In this document: piece by piece, positions 22,690-34,752 of the stretch
Layout: the number at the start of each line of letters is the position of its first letter
Numbering within the stretch: the stretch's first letter is position 1
Assembly: GCA_031769625.1 (NCBI GenBank)
Contig: JAUIMM010000636.1
Span: 5,269,501 to 5,333,500 of the forward strand
Reading direction: 5' to 3'
Length of the DNA stretch: 64,000 bases
Source of the DNA: Taudactylus pleione
Lineage: Eukaryota; Chordata; Amphibia; Anura; Myobatrachidae
Notes under the pieces: generated by a model
The model's input: the letters and a program-made list of their open reading frames with translations, nothing else
The model's database searches: none
Told to the model about the DNA's origin: nothing
Position numbers and translations under genes: made by a program

Positions 22690-22998
22690 ATGCGAACTAA
22701 CGTGTACAATGACGCAGCCTTTAAATTATGCACACCCTCAAAACTCAGTTTTGACGGTCAGACACGCCTGCGTTCGCAGCACCACTCCCCCGGTTACAAG
22801 CACCTTCCCCTGTTACCACCCACAAACGGCACTATCTGTCACTCAAAGTAGCGGTAAGTCTGTGTACTACGAGCGCACAATTCCCCATCGCTGAAGTTGG
22901 CTTGCGCACGCGCATTGCGAATTATATGCATGCGCACTGAGAAAAAATCACCCAGCAGCGAACGATCATGCCTTAGCGAGCAGGTCTGAAACAGGTCC
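22690..22998. mobile_element. Right-terminal region of the 15.6-kb element
   Basis: About 300 bp homologous to the MITE core (gtgtacaatgacgc, ccttcccctgttaccaccca) and ending cgagcaggtctgaaacaggtcc-like at 22998. It is closely related to 60190-60483. The interval 22475-22689 to its left has no recognised feature. Confidence 0.7.
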
Positions 22999-24440
22999 AT
23001 AGCCCACTGTGTATACAAGCACTGTGACTCCTTGGGCCGTAGCCCACTGTGTATACAAGTACTGTGACTCTGTTGGCCGTAGACCACTGTGTATACAATT
23101 ACTGTGATTCCTTGAGCCATAGCCCACTGTGTATACAAGTACTGTGACACCTTGGGCCGTACCCCACTGTATATACAAGCACTGTGACTCAATGGGCTGT
23201 AGCCCACTGTGTATAAAAGTACTGTGACTCTGTTGGCTGTACCCAACTGTTTATACAAGTACTGTGACTCTGTTGGCCATACCCCATTGTGTATACAAGC
23301 ACTGTGACTCCTTGGGCCATACTCCACTGTGTATACAAGCACTGTGACTCCTTGGGCATTACTCCACTGTATATACAAGCACTGCAACTCAATGGGCTGT
23401 AGCCCACTGTGTATAAAAGTACTGTGACTCTGTTGGCTGTACCCCACTGTTTATACAATTAATGTGACTCTGTTGGCTGTACCTCACTGTGTATGCAAGT
23501 ACTGTGACTCCTTGGGCCATACCCCACTGTGTATACAAGCACTGTGACTCCTTGGGCCACAGACCACTGTGTATACAAGCACTGTGACTCTGTTGGCCAT
23601 AGCCCATTGTGTATAAAAGTACTGTGACTCCTTGGGCCATACCATACTGTGTATGCAAGTACTGTGACTCTGTTGGCCGTAGACCACTGTGTGTATATAA
23701 TTACTGTGACTCCTTGAACCATAGCCCACTGTGTATACAAGTACTGTGACACCTTGGGCCGTACCCACTGTGTATACAAGCATTGTGACTCCTTGGGCTG
23801 TAGCCCACTGTGTATACAAGTACTGTGACTCTGTTGGCCGTACCCCACTGTGTATACAAGAACTGTGACTGCTTGGGCCATACTCCACTGTGTATACAAA
23901 CACTGTGACTCCTTGGGCCATACTCCACTGTGCATACAAAACTGTGACTCCTTGGACTGTACCCCACTGTGTATACAAGCATTGTGACTCCTTGGGCAAT
24001 AGCCCACTATGTATAAAAGTACTGTGACTCTGTTGGCTGTACCCCACTGTTTATACAATTACTGTGACTCTGTTGGCTGTACCCCACTGTGTATACAAGC
24101 ACTGTGACTCCGTGGGCCACAGCCCACTGAATAGACAAGTACTGTGACTCTGTTGGCCATAGCCCACTGTGTATACAAGTACTGTGACTCCTTGGGCCAT
24201 ACCCTACTGTGTATACAAGTACTGTGACTCTGTTGGCCATAGCCCACTGTGTATACAAGTACTGTGACTCTGTTGGCCATAGCCCACTGTGTATACAAGC
24301 ATTATGTCTCCATGGGCCATAGCCCACTGTGTATACAAGCACTGTGACTCCTTGGGCCTTAGCCCACTGTGAATACAAGTACTGTGACTCTGCCGGTCGT
24401 GCCCCACTGTGTGTCCATAACACACAAGTACTGTGACTCC
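22999..24440 (+). repeat. 40-bp tandem array, about 36 units
   Basis: Exact 40-bp periodicity, with unit agcccactgtgtatacaagc plus actgtgactccttgggccgt. Two main variants differ at ccttgggcc versus tgttggcc, and a third has caatgggctgt. Blocks of five units recur at 200 bp (for example 23161-23280 and 23361-23480), so there is higher-order structure. The array belongs to hAT copy A upstream of the transposase. The minus strand is free of stops in all three frames because 40 is not a multiple of three. Confidence 0.95.
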
Positions 24441-24513
24441 ACAGTGAGTGGTGATTAGTAAATACATATTACTAGTAAGTAGTTTTTGTACAACTTGAGT
24501 GTTTTCATCAATA

Positions 24514-27501
24514 TGGATCATGACAACCAATTGAGAGAAGGGCAGAAGCAGCAAGCAAATGATAGCACTACAGCTACTGCAATCAGTCATGATGACGATA
24601 CTAGTCCTTCACTATCATCTAAAGCTGATAGTCATGGGCATAGAGGCTTAAAAAATCAGGATATCTGAAATAAAAAATTTTTATTTTACAGGGGTAAAAA
24701 CAAAAACACCTCTAAAGGTTAATGCAGAAAAACAGAAAATTGGCACCACACACAGTGGCTAAGAAAGGTTCAGGCCTTGGCCTTTATTTCTGAGTGGTGG
24801 TTCTGCAACTGTCAGTGAGGCATCTTCTGCCTCTCATGACAATGAAAGACCTTTTCACTCAGACTTTAGAAGAAGTCTAAAAAACTGTAAAACAATATGG
24901 CAGTAGATCAAACTGCGTTCAGAAACACAAATGTCACAAATCCCTGAGGAGAGTCTAAGTGTTTCCACAAATGCTAAGTGTGAGTCTGACCTTTCAAAGA
25001 AGCTGCCTTCCACAGTTTCTGCTCCCTCTGTATTTGTGGGGATGAGCAGCATAAGTATTGCTGATGACATATAAATTGAGGATGACACCATGGAATTGCA
25101 AAAGGATGAGGGAGATACTTGTGTAGCTGATGCTGGCACTAATGAGGATGTTGAGGATGAGGATGTTGTTTGTGTAAGTCAGGCACCCAGTGGAAGCAGC
25201 GCTTTGCCAGGATAAGAAGAAGGCCATTGTCATGCCTGGGCATAGGACCAACAAATCCACCTCTTATGTGTGGAATTATTTTTACCAAAATCCTGACATT
25301 TGTCAAGCCACCTGTAGCTGTTGTAGAACAACAGTAAGTAGAGGTATGGACGTTAAGCATCTAGGAACTTCCACGCTATTACATTATCTGCAGCAAGCTC
25401 ATGACAAGTATTCAATAACATCAGAAACCGGTGCTACAAATAACAACAAGCAGTCCAGCATCAGCTAGCTACCTTCTCTACTGGATCCCAGCACCTGCAA
25501 TCTCCACCACCAACACCTTCATCCTCAATATCGTCAGTAATGATCAGAGCTATTTCGGCATCCAATTTTTTATTGCTAGGTGACTCCTCCCCTTTCCAGG
25601 ACTCCTCAGAAGAATCCTTGAGTCTGCTGCTGCTGGGGGATCTTCATCCCAGAAGTGGACCAAGAAGACTACTAGTAGTTTAATAAAACAATTGACTGTT
25701 AAACAATCCTTTGCAAGGAGAAGCAAATATGACAGCTTTCACTCAGTCACACAGCGGATCACTTATGCCATGACGGCTATGCTAGTATTAGATCTGCATC
25801 CAATATACACGATTAATTCAGTGGGTATTACACAGTTAATTGAGGTCCTGTGTTCCCGGTACCAAATTCCACCTCGGTTTAATTTTACCCTAAAAGCCAT
25901 TCCTCGGCTGGAGCAGGACGTAAAAAAAAATTAATTATTGGCCTACAAAATGCCATTGTACCCACTGTCCACTTAACCACAGATATGTGGACAAGCGGTT
26001 GTGGGCAAACTAAAGATTACATGACTGTGACAGCCCACTGTGTGAGTGAATCACCTTCAGTAGCAGCAGAAGCAGTATCTAACAAACACCAGCTCATTCA
26101 GAGGCAGGCTACTCTGTGTATCAGCGGATTCAATATGAGGCATGCCGCTGACAACCTCTTAGAAAAAGAGATGTCATAGAAACATGGTTTACCCCACTTG
26201 GACTCTCCTCAGGATTTGTGATTTCTGATAACGCCACAAATATTGTGAAAGCATTACAGCTGGGTGAATTTCAACACATCCCCTGTTTTGCTCACACGAT
26301 CAACTTAGCCGTGCAGGGCTTTTTTTTTTTAAATTGACTCGAAAAATTTTGGGATATTTTCAGCAACAGCATGCAGGAGATTGCAGCACCTGCAATAACA
26401 GTTCAAGTTGCCCTGCCATCAACTGAAGCAAGAAGTGGTAACAAAGTGGAACTCCACCCTTTATATGCTTCAGCGGATGGAGGAACAGCAAAAAGCAATC
26501 CATAGCTATACAACAAGCCATGACATTGGGAGAGGAGGGAGAATGTACCTTAGCCCAGTACAGTGGAGAGTACTTTCTGTCTTGTGCAAGGTGCTCAAGC
26601 CATTTGAAGTAGCCACATGTGAAGTGAGTGTTAACACTGCTAGCTTGAGTAAGGTGTTTCCCCTAATTAGGCTTTTGGAAAATCAGATGGAGAAATTGAA
26701 GGAGGAGATTAAACAAAGTGAATCTGCAAAGTATGCTGTACTTGTAGATCAATAGATCAAGTCCTTTATTCACTTCGCCAGGATCCAAGTGTGACCAATA
26801 TCTTGAAATCTGATCACTACATTTTATCAACCGTGCTTGATCCTAGGTTTAAATCGTATGCTGTGTCTTTCTCTCCATTTGACCCAGATCTTAAAAGATG
26901 CAAAGAGCTCCTGGTGAGCAAGTAGGTAGCTCAAGTGACACATGTCACTATGACATTTCCTCATTCAGTTTCTTCAGCAGCAGCCAGAAAAAAATTCAGC
27001 TTTCCCAAAAGACCCAGTGGTGATGCAGATAAGGCAACCCAACATTTTGACATCTGGTCAGGTCTAAAAGAATTGCTCAACATTAGTAACACCTCTACCG
27101 TAACTCCATCTGATATGATCACCATCCAAAGAATAATGGAGGATTATTTTCATGACACCTTACAAATAGACATGTCACAGAGTCCCTTTGAGTACTGGAA
27201 GGAAAAAAAGGCAATTTGGAGGCCCTTGTACAAACTGGCTTTGCATTACTTAAGCTGCCCACCCTCCAGTGTGTACTCAGAGAGAGTTTTCAGCACAGCC
27301 CAGAACCTTGTGAACGAACGTCATAAGAGGCTACTTCCTCAAAATATGGAAAAGATGAAGTTCATCAAAATTAATTTGAAATTCCACGAGGAAGACCTCT
27401 CTCGGCAATTACGTCACAGTACAGAGACTTCTGTAATGGTGGATTCCTGCGGGGATGAATTAATATTGTGTGAGGATGATGTACACTCTGATGATGGTTA
27501 G
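24514..27501 (+). pseudogene. hAT (ZBED-like) transposase pseudogene of copy A
   Basis: hAT transposases are cut-and-paste enzymes with an N-terminal BED zinc finger, a DDE core and a C-terminal dimerisation region. An ATG at 24514 opens a 50-codon N-terminal piece. The BED finger is at 25255-25430 (SYVWNYF, then ATCSCCRTTVSRG, then TSTLLHYLQQAH). Core pieces include FARRSKYDSFHS (25710), TTDMWTSG (25978), VISDNATNIVKAL (26218) and VVTKWNSTLYMLQRMEEQQK (26436). The C-terminal region, open at 26935-27501, has the signature PPSSVYSERVFSTAQNLVNE and an acidic tail. Numerous stops and shifts make it non-functional. It is close to the better-preserved copy C. Confidence 0.92.
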
Positions 27502-28129
27502 GATGACAATGACGGTGATATCTTCCCACTGTAGAGCTGTTACTTTAAGCCAATTGGTAGCTTGTTTTGTAGGGGCCCAAATAAAACAAGTACTACAGCC
27601 ACAAAAGAGGCAGTCCCTGTCACTGAAGCGCTTGGTTTGTTAAAGTGTGCAAGTCCTTTTTAATATCCAACATAAGGGTGGGTGGGATGGGTCAAGGGTA
27701 ATTTCATCTTGCACTACCTTTCATTTCTGCCACTGCTGTGTGGCAATATTTCATACTGTAGATATGCTTTAAACTGCGGTGTCTGTGCCGCTGCTGTGTC
27801 GCTTATTAACCAGCCAGCTCACTGCAGCTTTTGGCCAATAATGCTGAAAACAATATTGTGAGCTGTGAGGTGGTTTAAATTGACTTTAAATTACTGGAAA
27901 TTAATGTTATTAAGGTTAATAATACTCTAGGAACAAAACAAAGCCCAAATTATGTAATTAAATCCAAATCCAAAACCAGTCATGACAGTTTGGCAAATCC
28001 AAATCCAAAAAGAATCAGTTCCGAATACAAATACAAATCCAGCAAAATTGGTATGGCACACATTTCTAGTTTGTAGCAATCAACAGTTTGGTTGCATTAT
28101 AAATCTGGCCACTCAGTTTGTTTTGAGGT

Positions 28130-28690
28130 TTAGAGAGGGATCTAATGGGTTTACATAGAAGCATATATACAGAATCCTTAGGGGGGGATACTGAGCACGC
28201 TATACACCAGAGATGTGAATTTGTACCAATATTTTGATATCAGGGGGCAGTCCCACTACACATGCAAATATGAACCAATTTGGCCACACTGCTTCCAACA
28301 AAGGTCAGAAGACCCCGGGAAAATCTGATGCAGCTTTGTAGGGACCATATACCATCAGGAATACTCTTTAAAGGAGTTTTCTTTTAAGTTGGTATTAATG
28401 GAGGACTTAGCCACCCATTGCCTGATGTCTATCCAGTCATCCTCCTCCAAGCCAATCCCCAGATCTTGCTCCCAGGTCTGCTCAAAGGGTTCCCTGAATT
28501 CATATGATTTGGGGGTTAACAATGAGTACAAGACTGATATGGTTCCCTTCTGTGGTCATTTTTTCATTGGTGCCATAACAACCACTGACTGAATTCATAT
28601 TAAGAACCCCCACTCTCCACTTTTTCTCTTTGGATGGCTTACAAACTCCCAGGCAGATAACACTGCCATCACACATTTCTTCCAAGATAT
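28130..28690 (-). mobile_element. L1-type LINE ORF2 fragment
   Basis: The minus strand contains frame-shifted pieces REPFEQTWEQDLGIGLEEDD and WKQCGQIGSYLHV followed by WDCPLI. This corresponds to the C-terminal Cys/His region of L1/Tx1 ORF2 (compare CWRC...WWDC in the LINE at 13223-18286). Ends are not defined. Confidence 0.55.
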
Positions 28691-30560
28691 TGGCAACACA
28701 AAATTTCTGCTACTGTATGGTTCTGTTTTAATAATAGAACCTTGGTACAAAAGATTAGCCTTATTTCATCCCTCTAGCCCACAAAGAGAATTTATTAAAG
28801 TATTTTTTAAATAAATCACTTTAGGATTGAGCCACAATTTCAGTAATTTTTTTTTTATCTCAAAGCAATCTCTATTTATTACTTAATGAGCACCCACACA
28901 GTCAATGGTTAATTTTGTCAACATTCTGTTTGAGCATTGTAGCATCCACAGACAGAACAGGGAGAACAGACATATACCACCCAGATAGTGCCCTGGTCAG
29001 AATTAAACCCATGGCCTAGGCATTTCTCCTGTACTGAATTATCCCCCGATAAATTATTTCCTTCTCCCACATTGTACTGCAATTCATATCCCCTTCTCAA
29101 AGCCTCCTTAGTAATTTATTCCCCTCTCCAACGTCACTTGTTATGAATCAGGGTTGTACTTAATTAATTTGCCTGTAATTAATTACTTCCTCTGTAATAT
29201 ATTGTAAGTCCTTATCCTTCACTTTTCTTCTTGTTGTGTTCAGCCTACCCCCCACCACTAGAGATTCTAGAACCAGCCACAAACTGTTTCTTGAGTCGGT
29301 ACAATCAAATTTATTTAAAATTTTAGATTTATTTTAAACAGAGCTAAATTTAGGTTCTCAAATTAAACACACTCAACCATGCTTGTGCTTAAATTAATAC
29401 ATTTTAAGTTTTTTCATTGCAAATCGCAAACTTTTAACAACCAACTTTTTTTTCAAATGCAAGTTACCATCCTCATAACTGAATTGGGTTCTATTGAAGA
29501 CTGTAGAGTAAAAATGTTCATGACCATAGGAGTGTGGACATAGGGTCAGAAGTGTATCCAGGCACACCCTAATGTCAGATACTACCCAGAAAAATTACTG
29601 GTGCCGCCAGTGAGATTGTGGACATGATGATTCAAAGAGGATAAATCAATAAATTACATGAAAATATAAACTATTAGAACTGTTAGAAGTGGTGTTCGGT
29701 TCTGCTGCGTAGCCTCCTACAATATGGGACATTAAATTTTCCTACCAATACTATACTATAACTGCGTTTGTGCAGTGCCATCTTGTTAACTGTATATGAG
29801 CGATACAGTGGAGGATGGCTGTCCCTAAGACCTGAGACAAGTACCCACATATGACTGCTGTTCCAGTGCCTGTACCACAATGCCTGAGACAATCACTGCC
29901 TGGTGAGCTGCCTAATCCCGCTCTGCTACAAGCTCCACTTTATGCTCTGGACATCCAGTGTAACAGTGAGTACGGCTGTACAAACCCCCTATTCAACAAA
30001 CCACACAACCTGGTTAAGGTTCATGGATGGATTAATTACATATATGATGGTGTGTACACAATTCTGCTAAATTACAAAGTTGAACACACATTTCTAGCAG
30101 AAACGCCCCTTGGTGCACAGTATCTCTCTAGTTTTCCTTGGGTGCACACCCTATGTTAATGACTATAGAATCAGTAATATTTAATATCATTTTTTACTGG
30201 TTTGAGATTTTCAAGGTTCTGTAATCTCTTACAGCTAGGGTTGCTATTTTTTTTATTTGCAGAGTCCCGGACAGGGATTGTGGACAGGGGGCAAGGCCAA
30301 AACTGCAGTAGGATTACAACCATTTTATCATGTCAGAGTCCCCTCATGCCCCTTTATATGGCATTAGACCCCCTCATGCCCCTACATATGCCAAGCCCCA
30401 TCATGTCACCTTACATGACATCAAAACCCCTCCTCATGCCACTTTATATACCATCACTCAGAGCCTCTTCATTAGTCAGTCATGCTGCTGCCTTTCCTGC
30501 AAACAGGACTGTGGCAAGGAGTGCCCTGGACTCGACCAGGGATGGCTGGAGACCTGGGGG
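28691..30560. other. No recognised feature
   Basis: A/T-rich DNA with only short frames. The 102-codon frame at 29851-30159 has no similarity that I can name, and no start context or splice structure supports it. Confidence 0.5.
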
Positions 30561-30561
30561 C

Positions 30562-30568
30562 TATATAA

Positions 30569-30601
<33 letters not shown>

Positions 30602-30602
30602 A
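30562..30602 (+). repeat. TTA trinucleotide microsatellite
   Basis: About 13 copies of att/tta, which also create an artificial isoleucine or leucine run at the end of overlapping frames. Confidence 0.95.
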
Positions 30603-31678
30603 TATTTTAATAATATAATAAAATAATATAAAAACACAAATATATATGGAAATAAAGACCACCCAGGGGTGGTTTATGAGAAGAGGGGGCCTCTTCTCAT
30701 AAACAAAGCAAAACACACACATTGTCCTTGTCCCTCACAGGAAAACTAACACACACACATACACACATTGCCATTTTGCTCCCACCAGACTAAAAAGATA
30801 CACAATAGAAAAATAACATTAATGGCCCAGCAGCAGCCCCACATGGAAAGATTAAAATTTTCATGTCCCCCAGCACAGTCCGCACACCAAAGGATTCAGT
30901 AACAAAATAACATAGATCATGGGCTTGCTATGGGCCCACAGGAAAAATATAAAACTTACATGTCCCCCACAGGAATAAAATAACTTTAATCTCAAGAGCC
31001 CCCCCACCAGCCCAGCTCACACTAACAAAAACCAGGCTATGACAATGACTCTGTGTCTGTGACACTCTGTACTAGACTCACCCTGTATAGCTGTGTCCTC
31101 TCCTCTCCACCAGCCCTCCTCCTCCGCCTCTCAGGCTGCACTTGCTCCTAGTTCAGTGCGCTTCTCGCCTCAGACAAAGGGACCTGTTCTAGGGAGTAGT
31201 ACTAGTAAGTCAGGCTTCCACTTAATAGCTGCTGTCCGCCCACTGCAAGCTCCTCCAGAGAGGGCAAGGCACGTGCAGCTGTATGGATGGGCAGGGGTGC
31301 GGCAGTGCAGTGTGACCCCCTATGATGTCATGCACAGCCAAACAGCTGTAAGAGGCATGAGGGCAGCTTCTCATCTGATGGAACTAGTGATCGGCACTAC
31401 CCCCGGGCTGAAGAGAATGTACGTGGATTAATCCTGGAAAACCCCTGGATTGGAGGCACCAATCCTGAGATTTAAATCCTGGCATTTTTCACGCTAAATC
31501 CTGGGATCTTGCCCATCCTGATTCGGGGATTGGCCTCCCTAGTGCTCAGCATGTATACACAGTGAAGAGGCCGTGCTTCTAACATTGACTGCCCATGCAC
31601 GTGTGGTCAGCAGACCACGTACAGTATGTGCAGTTGGGCCACGGGGTTACAAAGAAGAAGGGATGTGATCATATTAGC
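30603..31678. other. Unassigned DNA
   Basis: Contains CA-rich patches (30710-30765) and a small hairpin at about 30681-30702 (atgagaagag...ctcttctcat). The 112-codon frame at 31093-31431 is GC-rich but has no recognisable domain. Confidence 0.45.
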
Positions 31679-32330
31679 AATTAGTGGTGTAACCAGGGCA
31701 AGTAAAAAAATGGAGCCCCCACCCCAAGTATTTGGGCATGGTCACATGGCACAAGGGGCTCAGCCACTGAAAAATATGGGGGCATGTCACCATGACACAC
31801 CATTTGTTTCTTGTCACTCTGGAAACATTCCTTTCCATCCCATATGCACCTTAATGCCCCCAGTAGTAGCGCCCCTTATGCAATGTCCCCTGTAGTACTG
31901 CCCTTTATGCAGTGCTCCCTTATACAGTGCTCCCAATAGTGCCTCCTTATACAGTGCCCCCAGTAGTGCACCCTTATACAGTGCCCCAGTAGTGTCACTT
32001 ATGCAGTACCCCTTAGACAGTGCACCCAATAGTGCCCCTTATACAGTGCCCCCAGTAGTGGTCTCCCCTATGCAGTGCCCCCACTAGTGGTCCCTCTTAT
32101 GCAGTGCCCCCAGTAGTGCCCCTTATATAGGGGCCCCAATAGTGGTTCCCCCTATGCAGTGCCCCCAGTAGTGGTCCCGCCTTTGCAGTGCCCCTTACAT
32201 ATGTAGTACAAAGACACACAAAAAAACAAAACACACACCTAAATCCCAGCTCCTGCGCACACCACCGTCCTCCACCTCAGCACTATGGGAGTGATGTCAT
32301 GATATCTCTCCCATCATCCACTATAGGAGC
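31679..32330 (+). repeat. Dispersed element with internal GTGCCCC minisatellite
   Basis: Starts near ttagtggtgtaaccagggca. Contains cactctggaaacattccttt (31816-31835), shared with 52637-52865 apart from one base. A minisatellite of 27-31 bp follows (gtgccccttatacagtgccc) at about 31850-32200. It ends with a palindrome at 32285-32314 with a tgatgtcatga core. Relatives with the same minisatellite lie at 38510-38990 (inverted), 40560-41440 and 59339-59890. Confidence 0.65.
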
Positions 32331-33402
32331 CGGAAGGCAGAGCACATGAGTGAGCTCCAGCCCGGCTCCGGCCTTGGGTCCAGCAGGCAACGAGGGTCTG
32401 TCTGACTCTCATTGGCCACTGATAAATCTGTCATAAGTGTTAATTGTGAATTCATCTGTAGTAACCTTCCTAGTTTAGGGAAGATTGGAATGTATTGGAG
32501 ATAACATTGTATGTCTGTTCCCATGCTCACCTCCCTTCCTCCCTTACAATTCACTTAATCATGTATAGATAATAATGTAATGAATACTAACAATGACTGC
32601 TGTATTAAGATGTTGTGGGAAAATACAAATTTGTTGCTAATGTGAGAACACTGCTTTATATTATTGTATGACACGTAAATATAGTCAGAAGAGTCTTGAA
32701 ACACAAGACGGCTGGCTGTGTTGATTCTGTCTCCTGAGTACTCAGCATTACAAGGGTTACACACAATAATGAGATTTCGCTGGTGATTACCCACAGAAGA
32801 TTAATTACGATCTATCACTTGGAAGTGTTCCACCGAGATTCCTATCCTTGATCTGAGGACGGACACATCGGTAATGACCAGGACAGTGCATTCTGACTTC
32901 AATCCCGGGATCAGTCGTTTTCTGTTTAAATTGGACTGCGCTATTTTGGGGAACTCCCCCGTCTGCCTAGGGATTCAGGTACGGATATCTATGTGTCTCA
33001 GACTCTTGTTTTTTTGTTTTAGGTTTTGGGTTTTGTTTTATGAAATGACATGTCTAATGAATCTTTAAAAATGTATACAGACTATAATCCTTATAAATTT
33101 AAATATGAGAAACGAAAATGTGTTACTGTGTTTAACAGTCTGATAATTGGTTTCCCTGATTAGCATAAGTATTGTCCTTTAATACATCATGTGATCTTTA
33201 TACTTCCAGAGTGAATAGACATAGAAGTACCTTTTATTTGTTTGTAGGTTGCCATATTGATGGTGATTATCTCCAGACTATAGTAGGAGAATTTGGGGAT
33301 TTGTTTATAACAACTTTGCCAATCAATCTATCTCCCAACGGTATGGTTATAGTGTGCACAGAACTACTAAGGAGACCCACTTTGGTAACAGAAGGACCAG
33401 GG
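32331..33402. other. Unassigned DNA
   Basis: No feature I can support. This stretch precedes the retroviral remnant and could include a decayed LTR, but I found no matching copy 3' of it. Confidence 0.4.
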
Positions 33403-33545
33403 TTTTTGTAAAACCCACAGACCAGGAGTTTTTGTAAAACCCACAGACAGGGTTTTGGTAAACCCACAGACAGGGTTTTGGTAAACCCACAGACAGGGTT
33501 TGGTAAACTCACAGACAGGGTTTTGGTAAACCCACAGATATGGGT
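33403..33545 (+). repeat. 23-bp tandem repeat
   Basis: About six copies of a 23-bp unit (core cccacagacagggttttgg) with small length variants. The minus-strand repeat peptide (VGLPKPCL-like) is a by-product. Confidence 0.9.
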
Positions 33546-34752
33546 AATGCAGATCACAACCATCTGTCCAACTGTTAGACCCCCATGGATATTATACGTA
33601 CAGTGTTAGGTCCTTTTGTGACAGAAGGAATGGAAATGGCACACTTGATCCGATTAAATTACAACAGATACTTAAGTTACATGGCTCCTGCATAAAGAGT
33701 AACAAACTTGAAGGCAAACTTTTAAATTGGATAAAAGTGGTAAAACAGATCTTGTTAGAGAAAGGAGTCACAAGAAAGGGAATAAGAAAGTAATTGTATG
33801 TACTTTAAGGATTAATTTGAAGAAACATCTGTAAGTACAGTAAGTCCAAATTGTTCAGTAAAGAATATTGAAAAAAATTAAATGGTTATACCCTGATATA
33901 GACAGTCAAGCATGTGATGATTTAAAATTGTGGAGAGTGCTAAATTATTTATGATTTTAAATGTAAAAAGAAACTATAAATAAGAATTAGTAGGTTTAAG
34001 AAGTAGTTAATGTGGAAAATACATACATCTAAAAATGATGTTAATGAGATATTCAAATATTTAAAAGTATGACATAGTAGAAAATCACCCTGTATGCTGT
34101 GTTTTGTCTTACATATATTTATCTCTGCAACTGGTGTGGGAGAAGAGAGGAGTGACATTCCACAGGCCAGCGATGGGGAGTGATAAAAATCACTACACAG
34201 CCCAAAATTAAAGAAAATGTTTTCAGATAGAAGCACTGAATGACATTTGCAAATCAAAATTGTTTTTACTTTTTAAGTATGAGCTTTTGTTTTGTTGCAA
34301 AAATTGTTTTTATTTTTGCTATTAGCCTTTGTTTTAATGACACTACATAAATATGTATGAATGTTGTATGGTTGTGGTATTACAAGGACAGTGTAGGTAA
34401 TTCTGTCCTCCTCTTCCTTAATCCTGTACATTCAATTTGATTTATTAAGCTACTGTTACTTACATACTGTATATGTTACTTACAGTGAGTAAATTAGATT
34501 ATAACTTTGAAGTGTTTACAACAAGTGTTAAAATGTAATGATTATTGTGAAGGTAACATTAATAACATGAGGATTATGAGGTTAATTTACAAGATGCTGG
34601 AGATCTGAGAATGTATAAAAAAGGATTGCCCTCATCTCAGTGAACCCATGTGTATGTGTATCAGAACAGAACACACAGACAAACAAGCATAGGAAGATAG
34701 CCCCAGAGTCATCTACCTCTCAATATGACCAGACATAGAGTCTCGTAATATA
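33546..34752. other. Unassigned AT-rich DNA before retroviral remnant
   Basis: No gag-like frame is recognisable. A TATA-like gtataaaaaagg lies at 34614-34625 followed by tctcagtgaacc, which could be a decayed promoter of the retroviral remnant. No LTR pair could be established. Confidence 0.35.

Larger units (their letters stand above)
7363..22998 (+). mobile_element. Giant 15.6-kb DNA transposon inserted in hAT copy A
   Basis: The left end reads ggacctgattcagacctgct and continues cgctaagg. The right end is its inverted counterpart with few mismatches over about 38 bp. ATA flanks both sides (7360-7362 and 22999-23001). Joining 7362 to 23002 restores an uninterrupted 40-bp unit of the host array, which strongly favours one insertion. 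Inside are two divergent Myb/SANT-like pseudogenes plus nested insertions: hairpin MITE 7672-8220, Tc1 9119-10837, L1 13223-18286 and MITE 21873-22471. No DDE transposase of its own is recognisable. The Myb partner gene suggests Harbinger affinity, but the superfamily is not proven. Confidence 0.78.
6551..28068 (+). mobile_element. hAT transposon copy A, split by a 15.6-kb insertion
   Basis: The left end (tagagatgaacgg, 6551) and right end (cacacatttcta, ending 28068) are inverted and hAT-like. They are flanked by gtatatag (6543-6550) and gtttgtag (28069-28076), an 8-bp target duplication with two differences. The left 812 bp (6551-7362) stop partway through the first unit of a 40-bp tandem array. 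The same array resumes in exact phase at 22999 and leads to the transposase remnant and the right end. Without the insertion the element would be about 5.9 kb. Two relatives are at 55397-58046 and 61202-64000. Confidence 0.85.

Noticed and set aside
7363..22998. A HARBI1-type transposase belonging to the 15.6-kb element
   Set aside because: I looked through the frames outside nested insertions and saw no DDE motifs. I cannot exclude a very decayed one.
22839..24423. Long overlapping minus-strand frames (up to about 200 codons) with repeated Tyr/Ser/Gln-rich peptides
   Set aside because: They lie within the 40-bp array and are open in all three phases because the unit lacks stops. This is a repeat by-product, not a gene family.
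22999..24440. CRISPR-like array
   Set aside because: Units are contiguous 40-mers without unique spacers, and the setting is a vertebrate transposon.
30202..30618. 138-codon frame with leucine-rich ends
   Set aside because: It runs into the TTA microsatellite and has no recognisable domain. A signal-peptide-like start alone is not enough.
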